From B1 sp044370475 (lineage in GTDB: Bacteria > Bacteroidota > Bacteroidia > UKL13-3), in NCBI GenBank assembly GCA_044370475.1, contig JBILVK010000050.1, forward strand, positions 1 to 21,225: DNA of 21,225 nucleotides. The letters run 5' to 3'. Under the pieces are notes generated by a model. It saw only the letters and a program-made list of their open reading frames with translations. It had not been told where the DNA came from and searched no databases. Positions 15,023 through 21,225 of this stretch are shown here, piece after piece (position 1 is the stretch's first letter; each line of letters opens with the position of its first letter). The position numbers and the translations under genes were made by a program.

Positions 15023-17062
15023 TTAGCTCGCATTCGACTCTAAAATCGGTAGTTCGATATAAAAGGTTGAGCCATAATTAGGTTTGCTTTCCACTTTTAT
15101 ATTTCCACCATGGTCTTCTATGATGGAACGCGTAATAGATAAACCAATTCCAATGGTTCCTTCATTCTGGGTTCCGGGGCGTGATGCCTGGGTATATTTA
15201 TCAAAAATTTGAGAAAGCATATGCTCATTGATGCCAATGCCTTCATCTTTAATGGAAACAATGCACCTAGTATCATCCAAATACTCATTAATTTCAATTT
15301 TAGCGCCTTTCGGACTAAATTTAATAGCATTCATTAAAATATTGATGAAAACACGTTTAATTCTTTCTGCATCAATATACAGCTCAGGTAATTGTCCGTA
15401 ATTCTTAATAATACTTATGGATTTTGCCTTTGCCCTAAATTCTAGGATACGCACACTTTCATCTAATAGTTTAATAATGTTGGCATCCACTTTTTTAAGT
15501 TGAAACTTCCCATTTTCTAGCATCGATTGATCCAATATATCCTCTATAATATTTAAAGAAAGTAGGCAACTGCTCTGAATTAGGTGGTGGTATTCGCGTT
15601 CCTCCGAGCCATCTTCGGCCTCAGCTTCTAACAATCCGTTTAAACTAATAACATTACCAATGGGTGTGCGCAAATCATGTGCTACCGATTGCATAAGGTA
15701 AGATTTATTGATATTGATTCTTTCTAGTTGCGTATTAATTTGATGCAATTTTGATTTTTGCTCTGTTACTTGCTCATTCAACACTTTTAACTTCCTATTG
15801 TGCAATCTTACTTTATATAAACTTCTGTATATTAGTATAATAAATACAACTGCAGCCAATACCAGGCCAATAATCAAACGCATTTCTAGGTTTTGGTAAT
15901 TATTTTCTTTTTCAAGAATCTGATTTCTCATTTTTTGTTCCTCTAATTCATGCGTTAAAAACTGTTTTCCATACAACGATTTTTTTTCAACTCTATCAAT
16001 AGAATCACTCAATTGTAAATGCTTTTCTTTTGCTTGATAGGCCAAATTATAATCCTTTTTTTCATAGTATAATTCAGATAAACCAAGATAATAGGGTATC
16101 AATGGATAATTTAGCTTTTCCTTCTCAATTAGCTTCTTTGCCATTTCTAATTGTAAGGATGCTTCTTTATAATTACCCATCTTTCTGTATAGTGAAGCCA
16201 AATAAATCATGCTCTCCACTCCATGATTTAATTCACCATTCTTTGGGTCGATACAACCAGAAATTCCTTTCTTTAAGTAATTAGTTGCCTTATCATAATC
16301 TTTTAAATCACCATATAAAACGCCAATGTTCGACTGAATTACCGAAATGGCTCTTTCTTTTTTAAAGGGGGCAGTTTTGCAAAACTCTAAGGCAATAAAG
16401 TAATAGGAGAGAGCCTTTCTATACAACCTTAAGTTTTTGTAGCATAATCCAATATTTGAAAGCGAATTTTGCATCCAATAGGCATTGGTTACCTCTTCAT
16501 TCTTATGTTTACTAAACAATACAAAGGCAGCCATAAAATAATTCTTGGCAGAAATAAAATCCCCATCGGCATAATAAATAAGGCCTAATTTATTATATAA
16601 ATAAGCGATATTAACTTCATCATTTAATTGTTTGTACTGATCCAAGGCTTTTAAAAAGTAAGGCAATGCCTGTTTAAAATCCCCAAATTGCTCATAATAA
16701 CTTGCAAAGCCTAGCAATGATTTGGCAATATATTCTGGACTGTAAAGGTTTTCTACTTGGATACTAAATTTTTCTAAAAGGGCAAATTGATTTTCATAAT
16801 TCTGTTTCCTGCTCTCAACCGAGGATTTAACGCTGTAATAATCTGCTATCGTAAAGGCATTGCGCTCAAGTGGTATCCGGTTGTTAATTTCACCCATCAA
16901 AGCATAGGCTAAAGCATTATCTTGGTTATCCAGATGCTTAATGCAAACTTGTAAGAGGCTGTCTACTATGGAATTTTGTTTGTTACTAGAATACCCCTGA
17001 ACATAGGAGAAAAGTGAAATAAAAAGAAAAATACCTATAGTTTTAATGGGTAAACGTGCCAT
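15023..17062 (-). CDS. TPR-repeat sensor histidine kinase
   Basis: A 679-residue kinase with the ATG at 17062 chosen because it begins a signal-like hydrophobic segment (MARLPIKTIGIFLFISLFSY); 16 more codons upstream are open but unlikely. The periplasmic part is made of tetratricopeptide repeats (e.g. LLGFASYYEQFGDFKQALPY, LYNKLGLIYYADGDFISAKN, SNIGVLYGDLKDYDKATNYL). Then come one membrane helix (LIIGLVLAAVVFIILIY), a coiled coil, and the kinase core. H box SVAHDLRTPIGN has the phospho-acceptor at His462; N box is NILMNAIKFSP; G1 is KDEGIGI; F box is IFDKYTQ; G2 is TIGIGLSITRSIIEDHGG. No receiver domain is attached and no response-regulator gene is adjacent, so the partner is elsewhere. Signal unknown. 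Confidence 0.9.
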   Translation of the reverse strand: MARLPIKTIGIFLFISLFSYVQGYSSNKQNSIVDSLLQVCIKHLDNQDNALAYALMGEINNRIPLERNAFTIADYYSVKSSVESRKQNYENQFALLEKFSIQVENLYSPEYIAKSLLGFASYYEQFGDFKQALPYFLKALDQYKQLNDEVNIAYLYNKLGLIYYADGDFISAKNYFMAAFVLFSKHKNEEVTNAYWMQNSLSNIGLCYKNLRLYRKALSYYFIALEFCKTAPFKKERAISVIQSNIGVLYGDLKDYDKATNYLKKGISGCIDPKNGELNHGVESMIYLASLYRKMGNYKEASLQLEMAKKLIEKEKLNYPLIPYYLGLSELYYEKKDYNLAYQAKEKHLQLSDSIDRVEKKSLYGKQFLTHELEEQKMRNQILEKENNYQNLEMRLIIGLVLAAVVFIILIYRSLYKVRLHNRKLKVLNEQVTEQKSKLHQINTQLERININKSYLMQSVAHDLRTPIGNVISLNGLLEAEAEDGSEEREYHHLIQSSCLLSLNIIEDILDQSMLENGKFQLKKVDANIIKLLDESVRILEFRAKAKSISIIKNYGQLPELYIDAERIKRVFINILMNAIKFSPKGAKIEINEYLDDTRCIVSIKDEGIGINEHMLSQIFDKYTQASRPGTQNEGTIGIGLSITRSIIEDHGGNIKVESKPNYGSTFYIELPILESNAS

Positions 17063-17067
17063 GCATA

Positions 17068-17075
17068 CGAATATA
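17068..17075 (-). promoter_or_regulatory. Candidate -7 box of the histidine kinase gene
   Basis: TATATTCG on the minus strand (17075-17068) resembles TAnnTTTG and ends 5 nt before the ATG at 17062, again implying a very short leader. No good -33 element at the expected distance was found. Confidence 0.3.
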
Positions 17076-17170
17076 GAATTTATTTGGCAAAATATGTATT
17101 TAAATTGCAACTTTTTATAACGTGATTGTGTACAGTATTTTGATTCTCAATAAAAAATAGTTGTAAATAG

Positions 17171-17202
17171 TTTGCGTATATGAAATAGAAACCGTACTTT
17201 CG
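17171..17202 (+). promoter_or_regulatory. rpsF-rpsR-rplI operon promoter
   Basis: TTTG (17171-17174), a 20-bp spacer and TACTTTCG (17195-17202) match the Bacteroidota -33/-7 pattern. The box ends 29 nt before the rpsF ATG, leaving a leader of roughly 20-25 nt. Confidence 0.65.
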
Positions 17203-17231
17203 CGGTCCTTTTTAAATAAATTCCTCAGTAA

Positions 17232-17642
17232 ATGGCAACTAAAACCAAATCTAAAACAACAGAGACGGTTGTCTTAAAAGACTATGAGTCAGTGATTATT
17301 TTCACTCCCGTACTCTCCGACGAGCAGTTAAAAGATGCAGTAGCAAAGTACCGCAAATTAATAACTGACGACGGCGGAGAGCTGGTTCATGAAGAAAACT
17401 GGGGTTTGACCAAACTAGCGTACCCTATACAGAAGAAGTCAACAGGCTTCTATCATCTGTTAGAGTATAGGTCAAAACCAGATTTTATTTCAAAATTTGA
17501 ACTAGCTTTCAGACGTGATGAACGTATCATGCGTTACTTAACAGTCGCTCTAGACAAGCACGCAGTTATCTACAACCAACGTAAACGCAATGGTGAATTC
17601 AACCAAGGCAAAAAAGATCAAAAACAGGAAGGAGCGAAGTAA
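17232..17642 (+). CDS. rpsF: 30S ribosomal protein bS6
   Basis: A 136-residue ribosomal protein that binds 16S rRNA next to bS18 on the platform of the small subunit. The S6 fold is clear: YESVIIFTPVLSDEQLKDAV, ENWGLTKLAYPIQKKSTGFY and FRRDERIMRYLTVALDKHA. It carries an extra N-terminal stretch rich in Lys/Thr and a basic C-terminal tail (NQRKRNGEFNQGKKDQKQEG). It is first in the operon with rpsR 2 nt downstream. No Shine-Dalgarno sequence precedes its ATG, in contrast to the next two genes. In Bacteroidota ribosomes bS6, bS18 and bS21 form the pocket that hides the 3' end of 16S rRNA. Confidence 0.97.
   Translation: MATKTKSKTTETVVLKDYESVIIFTPVLSDEQLKDAVAKYRKLITDDGGELVHEENWGLTKLAYPIQKKSTGFYHLLEYRSKPDFISKFELAFRRDERIMRYLTVALDKHAVIYNQRKRNGEFNQGKKDQKQEGAK
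17629..17634 (+). promoter_or_regulatory. Shine-Dalgarno sequence of rpsR
   Basis: AAGGAG lies 10 nt upstream of the rpsR ATG, within the last codons of rpsF. It is a six-base match to the anti-SD and is unusual for this phylum. Confidence 0.6.
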
Positions 17643-17644
17643 GT

Positions 17645-17920
17645 ATGAAAAAGAAAGCAAACGCATCTCCGGCAATGGTTTTTAACACCATGCCTGAAGC
17701 ACCTCAGAAGAAAAAATTCTGTCGTTTCAAAAAGAATGGCATCAAGTATCTTGATTACAAAGACGCTAACTTCTTATTGAAATTCGTAAACGATCAAGGG
17801 AAAGTTCTTCCCCGCAGGTTAACCGGTACTTCATTGAAGTATCAGCGCAAAGTGGCACAAGCAATTAAGCGTGCCCGTCACATCGCAGTTCTACCATTCA
17901 CAGGCGATTCTTTAAAATAA
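17645..17920 (+). CDS. rpsR: 30S ribosomal protein bS18
   Basis: A 91-residue ribosomal protein, partner of bS6. The family core is present: KKKFCRFKKNGIKYLDYKDA, FVNDQGKVLPRRLTGTSLKY and QRKVAQAIKRARHIAVLPF. It has an N-terminal extension of about 20 residues before the core. It is one of the proteins that cover the anti-SD of 16S rRNA in Bacteroidota, so the AAGGAG in front of it could allow feedback control: ribosomes lacking bS18 would expose the anti-SD and translate this message better. That regulatory idea is inference. Confidence 0.97.
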   Translation: MKKKANASPAMVFNTMPEAPQKKKFCRFKKNGIKYLDYKDANFLLKFVNDQGKVLPRRLTGTSLKYQRKVAQAIKRARHIAVLPFTGDSLK

Positions 17921-17924
17921 GGAG
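17919..17924 (+). promoter_or_regulatory. Shine-Dalgarno sequence of rplI
   Basis: TAAGGAG, with AAGGAG at 17919-17924, is an ideal seven-base match to the anti-SD and lies 8 nt before the rplI ATG. It overlaps the rpsR stop codon. Confidence 0.65.
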
Positions 17925-17932
17925 ACTACACA

Positions 17933-18373
17933 ATGAAAATTATTTTAAAAGAAAACATGAAAAACTTGGGTCACCAAGGTGATGTTGTGGAAGTTAAAAA
18001 CGGTTATGCAAATAACTTCTTATTTCCACGTGGTATGGCTATCATGGCTACCGCTAGCAACCTCAAAATGCATGAAGAGAACAACCGTCAAGGTGCTCTT
18101 AAACGTGAAAAAATGAAAACTGACGCTTTGTCGTTGGCAGAACAATTGAAAGAAATGTCAATCACCATCGGCACAAAAGCTGGTGCTAATGGCAAAATCT
18201 TCGGTTCTATCACTCCTTTACAAGTTGCGCAAGCACTTAAAAACAAAGGATTTGAAATCGACAGACGTAAGATTGAAATCAACGACGTGAAAACATTAGG
18301 CAATTACGAAGCAATTCTTAACCTACACCGTGATGTTACAATTAACATCGCCGTAGAAGTTATTGCAGAATAA
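17933..18373 (+). CDS. rplI: 50S ribosomal protein bL9
   Basis: A 146-residue ribosomal protein of the large subunit. The N-terminal rRNA-binding domain is canonical (MKIILKENMKNLGHQGDVVE, then VKNGYANNFLFPRGMA). A long connecting helix (residues ~41-75) and the C-terminal domain (GSITPLQVAQALKNKGFEID, then the RRKIEI strand) follow. It is last in the rpsF operon and is closed by a strong terminator 20 nt downstream. Confidence 0.97.
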   Translation: MKIILKENMKNLGHQGDVVEVKNGYANNFLFPRGMAIMATASNLKMHEENNRQGALKREKMKTDALSLAEQLKEMSITIGTKAGANGKIFGSITPLQVAQALKNKGFEIDRRKIEINDVKTLGNYEAILNLHRDVTINIAVEVIAE

Positions 18374-18392
18374 TTCAATCTACTTAAAAAAG

Positions 18393-18418
18393 AAACCACC
18401 TTCGGGTGGTTTTTTTTT
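18393..18418 (+). terminator. Intrinsic terminator of the ribosomal operon
   Basis: AAACCACC (18393-18400), a TTCG tetraloop and GGTGGTTT (18405-18412) form an 8-bp stem running into an uninterrupted T tract to 18418. Confidence 0.92.
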
Positions 18419-18430
18419 GCCTCAGAAGAA

Positions 18431-18560
18431 GGGCTGTTAGCCGTTAGCTGTTAACCGTTAGCTTTTTTGTAAAAGCTTAAATACATTTACGACTCTAATT
18501 GTGGGAAAATAATGCCGCAAAGGATTTGCAATCCTTTGCTACCTAGGCACTGGGTCTTTG
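18431..18560. repeat. 130-bp direct repeat A, copy 1
   Basis: It matches 18611-18740 with five substitutions and no indels. It begins with alternating TTAGCCGTTAGC / TTAACCGTTAGC words, contains AAGCTT, and contains the perfect hairpin GCAAAGGATT-TGC-AATCCTTTGC at 18517-18539. A TCAGCC...GGCTGA inverted repeat lies just downstream in the spacer between copies. Confidence 0.9.
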
Positions 18561-18610
18561 CTTTGTCAGCCGAAGCTTTAGCGTAGGCTGAGTCTTTAGT
18601 CTTTGGGGGA

Positions 18611-18740
18611 GGGCAGTTAGCCGTTAGCTGTTAGCCGTTAGCTTTTTTGTAAAAGCTTAAATACATTTACGACTCTAATTGTGGGAAAATAATGCCGCAA
18701 AGGATTTACAATCCTTTGCTACCTAGGTACTAGGTCTTTG
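18611..18740. repeat. 130-bp direct repeat A, copy 2
   Basis: Second copy, exactly 180 bp after the first. The hairpin is kept (GCAAAGGATT-TAC-AATCCTTTGC, 18697-18719): the one substitution falls in the loop and leaves both arms perfect. The other differences lie in the ends of the unit. Confidence 0.9.
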
Positions 18741-18754
18741 GCCTTTGAATAGGT

Positions 18755-18796
18755 GGGCTGCTAGCTTCTAGCATTTAAAGCAGCACGCAGATTATT
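18755..18796. repeat. 42-bp direct repeat B, copy 1
   Basis: Identical to 18912-18953. It contains GCTAG-CTT-CTAGC and the outer pair GCTGCT/AGCAGC, then ACGCAGATTATT. Similarity continues more weakly to the word GATTTCGCAGA near 18819. Confidence 0.85.
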
Positions 18797-18911
18797 TAGA
18801 TTAGTTGAGATTTCGCAGATATTTAATTAGGGCTTTTATATAAAATTATAATCTGTGAATCTGTGGCTTTTTGGTCTTTAGTCGTTGGTCTTTAGTCTTT
18901 GGACTTTGTGG

Positions 18912-18953
18912 GGGCTGCTAGCTTCTAGCATTTAAAGCAGCACGCAGATTATT
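18912..18953. repeat. 42-bp direct repeat B, copy 2
   Basis: Exact copy of 18755-18796, 157 bp downstream. The weaker similarity continues through GATTTCGCAGA to about 18976. Confidence 0.85.
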
Positions 18954-19137
18954 GGATTAAAGCAGATTTCGCAGAGGAAACAATTAAAGAAATTTAAAAA
19001 AAGATAAATCCGCGAAATCTATCTTGCATCAAAAGCAAATCTCCCAAATCCGCGTGAAATAATAGTAAGACTTTGTGCTCTTTGCTCCTTAAACCTTGCG
19101 GCCTTTGTGGCAAAAAAAATAAACTATGAAGTAACCC

Positions 19138-19209
19138 CTAACTCTTCACTCTTAATTCTTCACTCTTAACTCATACTTCATACTTCACACTCACACTTCA
19201 CACTCACTC
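19138..19209. repeat. Low-complexity CTTCAC-type tract
   Basis: Imperfect tandem repeats of 6-10 bases (ACTCTTCACTCTTAA, TCATACTTCATACTTCACAC, CACTTCACACTCACTC) reach into the ribE stop codon. The strong strand asymmetry (almost no G on the plus strand) is unlike the flanking genes. Confidence 0.7.
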
Positions 19210-19802
19210 TAACCTCTTCCCGCCAATTGCTTCTGAATATACTTCCCCAAAATATCAAACTCCAAATTCACCTCATCTCCCGCCTTCAATTCCCCAAATG
19301 TAGTATGCTCATAAGTATACGGTATAATGGTCACATAAAATCCTTCCTCCGTACATGCCACCACCGTTAAACTTACCCCATTGATGCAAATGCTGCCTTT
19401 ATCTACTATCAAAAGCTGCTCTGAAGTATCATGCAACCTAAAATAATACAACCAACTTCCATCTGCCTCCTTTACTTCTACACAAGTGGCTGTTGTATCC
19501 ACATGCCCCTGAACAATATGCCCATCAAAACGCCCATTTACAGATAAACAACGCTCCAAATTCACCAAATTTCCTTCAACTAATTTGCCCAAATTGGTCT
19601 TGGCTAAAGTCTCTGCCACCGCAGTTACCCTGTGCCAATCATCACCCAATTCTACTACCGTTAAACATACTCCATTATGCGCCAAACTTTGGTCAATTTT
19701 TAATTCCTTACTTAGTCCAGATTCAACCCATAACTGAAGATTGCCTTGCTCAAATGCAATACGCTTTACCTTTGCGGTAGCTTCTATGATTCCTGTAAAC
19801 AC
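19209..19802 (-). CDS. ribE: Riboflavin synthase alpha chain
   Basis: A 197-residue cytoplasmic enzyme that converts two molecules of 6,7-dimethyl-8-ribityllumazine to riboflavin. It starts at a GTG (19802) giving the canonical MFTGIIE N-terminus. Two lumazine-binding repeats are visible: NGVCLTVVE ... VNLERCL ... GHIVQGHVDTTA in the first, and NGVSLTVVACTEEGFYVTII ... FGELKAGDEVNLEFDILGKY in the second. No other rib gene is in the window. It begins 1 nt after the stop of the T9SS protein gene, so the two may share a transcript. No FMN riboswitch is seen or would be expected at this position. Confidence 0.97.
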   Translation of the reverse strand: MFTGIIEATAKVKRIAFEQGNLQLWVESGLSKELKIDQSLAHNGVCLTVVELGDDWHRVTAVAETLAKTNLGKLVEGNLVNLERCLSVNGRFDGHIVQGHVDTTATCVEVKEADGSWLYYFRLHDTSEQLLIVDKGSICINGVSLTVVACTEEGFYVTIIPYTYEHTTFGELKAGDEVNLEFDILGKYIQKQLAGRG

Positions 19803-19803
19803 C

Positions 19804-21225
19804 TTAGTTTCTAATTATATTAATGGTACCTCTCAAACTCCTCTTCTTTGTGCCTTCTAAATAACTCTCATACACATCGGCAATGTAGTAATAAACCCCT
19901 TCCATACATGGCCTGCCCGATTTCTGGTCATCCCCATTCCAATTGATGTCTATGTTATTGGTCTTAAATACCTCTTGTCCCCAACGGTTATAAATTGTAA
20001 TATCAACCTTGTCTATAAATCGATAAGGGAAAGGCCGCAATACATCATTTAATCCATCGCCAGTTGGCGTAAATACATTGGGAATTTGGTAGTACGGACA
20101 GTTATCAATGCACTTCTCATTGTCTAAATAACTTTCATTGCCAAATGAGTCAACCGCAGATACGGCATAACATCCAGCTATCGAATATTTCAACTCTGCT
20201 CTAGAATCGGTGTATTGGTTCAGACCGAAAGAAACTGAATCTAAAACCTTCCAATTTTCTTTGGCATTTTTCTTCCAGTATATCCTATATTTAACCACAT
20301 CTTGGTCGCAACTTGCGGGGTAAACCCAATTGAGTTTTACCTCTAATGCCGTAAAGCTATTACAAGGTGTATCAACCGTTAATGCTGGAGCGCACGGCCT
20401 AATGGTATCTATTGGAACACCGCAAACCTCTTGCGAAAAATTGTAAATAGGATTAGCAAAAAACTTAGGATTATAGCCTCCCTTTGTTTCCAATTTATAA
20501 CAATAACTCACCCCATTAAACAAGCCCGTATCCCAATAACTATTCTGTGTTGTAAACCCAATTGAATCAAAACCATTCAATGCATTTTTCCTAAATACCG
20601 TGGTGCTTGTATTTATCCATGGCGTTTCGGGTTGCCAACTTAACTTAATTGACCTATTGGAATTAAAGGTCCGCAAAAACACAGAACCTGCAATTGTGCT
20701 CTCTTCAATTAACCCCAAGCTGACACCTTTGGTAGCATACAATATCACTTTATAATAATAAGTATTGCCAATGGTATTAAGCATACTATCTATTTGAACC
20801 TCATCTTTTATGTCCGCAAAAGTCAAATAATCTATGGCCGAACCAACATTATTATATCCACTAGTGGCGCTGGTTGATCGCTGCAATTGAACCCGGTAAG
20901 GTGGCAGAAATTGTGTGCTGTCTAACTGACTAGGCTTAATCCAATTCACTTCAATTTTTCCATCTGCTTCTGCCGTTTTTAACACACTCACCTTGGTAAT
21001 CATAGGCTTGGTGCGCAAGATAATATCACATACTTCCTCACTGGCAAAACTCTCCGAATTCTCCCCCAATAATATCCGCGTGCCATTCTCATCTCTTGGG
21101 TAATAACCACTTGTTATAACATAGCAATACCTAATCAATGGCGAAATTCCTTTCCCAAAATTATTGTCGAAATACCTGGTATTATTTACCCCTTTGATGG
21201 TATCATACAACACAAATCCTGTACT
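19804..21225 (-). CDS. Gliding-motility-associated C-terminal (CHU_C) domain protein with FN3-like repeats, 5' end cut
   Basis: The C-terminal 470 or so residues of a large secreted or surface protein; the frame remains open through the right edge, so the GTG at 21213 is not the start. Several fibronectin type III-like domains are visible (KIEVNWIKPSQLDSTQFLPP with YRVQLQRS; SIKLSWQPETPWINTSTTVF; LEVKLNWVYPASCDQDVVKY). The end is the CHU_C/type B sorting domain: PNVFTPTGDGLNDVLRPFPY, VDITIYNRWGQEVFKTNNID, then INWNGDD, GRPCMEGVYYYIADV and GTINIIRN. This predicts T9SS export. Cysteine pairs in the FN3 part suggest extracellular disulfides. Confidence 0.9.
   Translation of the reverse strand, partial: STGFVLYDTIKGVNNTRYFDNNFGKGISPLIRYCYVITSGYYPRDENGTRILLGENSESFASEEVCDIILRTKPMITKVSVLKTAEADGKIEVNWIKPSQLDSTQFLPPYRVQLQRSTSATSGYNNVGSAIDYLTFADIKDEVQIDSMLNTIGNTYYYKVILYATKGVSLGLIEESTIAGSVFLRTFNSNRSIKLSWQPETPWINTSTTVFRKNALNGFDSIGFTTQNSYWDTGLFNGVSYCYKLETKGGYNPKFFANPIYNFSQEVCGVPIDTIRPCAPALTVDTPCNSFTALEVKLNWVYPASCDQDVVKYRIYWKKNAKENWKVLDSVSFGLNQYTDSRAELKYSIAGCYAVSAVDSFGNESYLDNEKCIDNCPYYQIPNVFTPTGDGLNDVLRPFPYRFIDKVDITIYNRWGQEVFKTNNIDINWNGDDQKSGRPCMEGVYYYIADVYESYLEGTKKRSLRGTINIIRN
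20217..20227 (-). repeat. CGGTCYGAACC motif, copy 6
   Basis: The plus strand reads GGTTCAGACCG, so the motif CGGTCTGAACC lies on the minus strand, extended TTCGGTCTGAACCAA. It is within the FN3/CHU_C protein gene and encodes FGLNQ. Confidence 0.7.

Larger units (their letters stand above)
18419..19208. other. Repeat-rich region without genes
   Basis: About 790 bp between the ribosomal operon terminator and the end of ribE. No coding frame is credible. It holds a 130-bp direct repeat with a 180-bp period, a 42-bp direct repeat, several internal inverted repeats, and tracts of near-repeated words (GTTAGC, GTCTTTAG, GCAGATT, TTCACTC). No CRISPR, tRNA or transposase signal was found. Confidence 0.75.

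Noticed and set aside
18419..19208. CRISPR array
   Set aside because: Only two copies of each repeat, unit lengths of 130 and 42 bp, no regular 30-40 bp spacers and no cas genes.
19803..19860. FMN riboswitch upstream of ribE
   Set aside because: ribE begins 1 nt after another gene's stop, so there is no leader to hold an RFN element, and no such fold is apparent.
2371..20229. The iterated motif as a conserved FGLNQ peptide
   Set aside because: Only some copies encode FGLNQ; others are antisense (VQTE, VQTG) or lie in non-coding DNA, so the conservation is at the DNA level.

Overview
The window looks like chromosomal DNA from a Bacteroidota bacterium. Three kinds of evidence point there: proteins with type IX secretion (T9SS) sorting domains (a type A domain ending the protein at 5518-7215, an orphan one at 5187-5453, and a CHU_C/type B domain at the right edge); promoter-like boxes of the TTTG / TAnnTTTG type ahead of several genes; and mostly absent Shine-Dalgarno sequences. 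The DNA is AT-rich. No phage, integron, CRISPR array or complete insertion sequence was seen.

Layout. 1-1013 (+) is the 3' part of an Hsp70/YegD-like chaperone gene. It converges, with overlapping stop codons, on rarA (1010-2287, -). rarA diverges from an RlpA-like secreted protein gene (2329-2793, +) across 41 bp carrying two back-to-back -7-like boxes. A perfect 20-bp-stem terminator (2995-3040) separates rlpA from the periplasmic tail-specific protease gene ctpA/prc (3045-5048, -). 5058-7952 is a looser, accessory-looking stretch: an orphan T9SS sorting domain, an SBBP-repeat secreted protein, and the deletion-fused remains of a PIN-type toxin-antitoxin pair. Then come a thioredoxin-fold lipoprotein gene (7953-8480, -) and a divergent two-gene lipoprotein operon, LpoB-like plus COG3014-like (8546-10566, +).

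A compact minus-strand cluster follows (17062 down to 10568): TPR histidine kinase, dnaX, DUF502 membrane protein, UbiA prenyltransferase and PagL-like lipid A deacylase, with spacings of 38, 1, -4 and 18 nt. Diverging from it is the ribosomal operon rpsF-rpsR-rplI (17232-18373, +), ending in a strong terminator. 18419-19208 has no gene but holds two families of direct repeats with internal inverted repeats. The window ends with ribE and a long T9SS/FN3 protein gene (both -) separated by 1 nt; the latter runs off the right edge.

The main unexpected signals are: (1) a near-palindromic motif, CGGTCYGAACC, found exactly six times in 21 kb, inside and between genes and on both strands, where about 0.006 copies are expected by chance; (2) a run of ten A in dnaX just after the ATPase/clamp-loader part, where slippage in either direction meets a stop within three codons, suggesting a programmed short gamma form; (3) clear AAGGAG Shine-Dalgarno sequences in front of rpsR and rplI, in a phylum that rarely uses them and in the operon encoding two proteins of its anti-SD-sequestering pocket; (4) the repeat-rich intergenic region at 18.4-19.2 kb.
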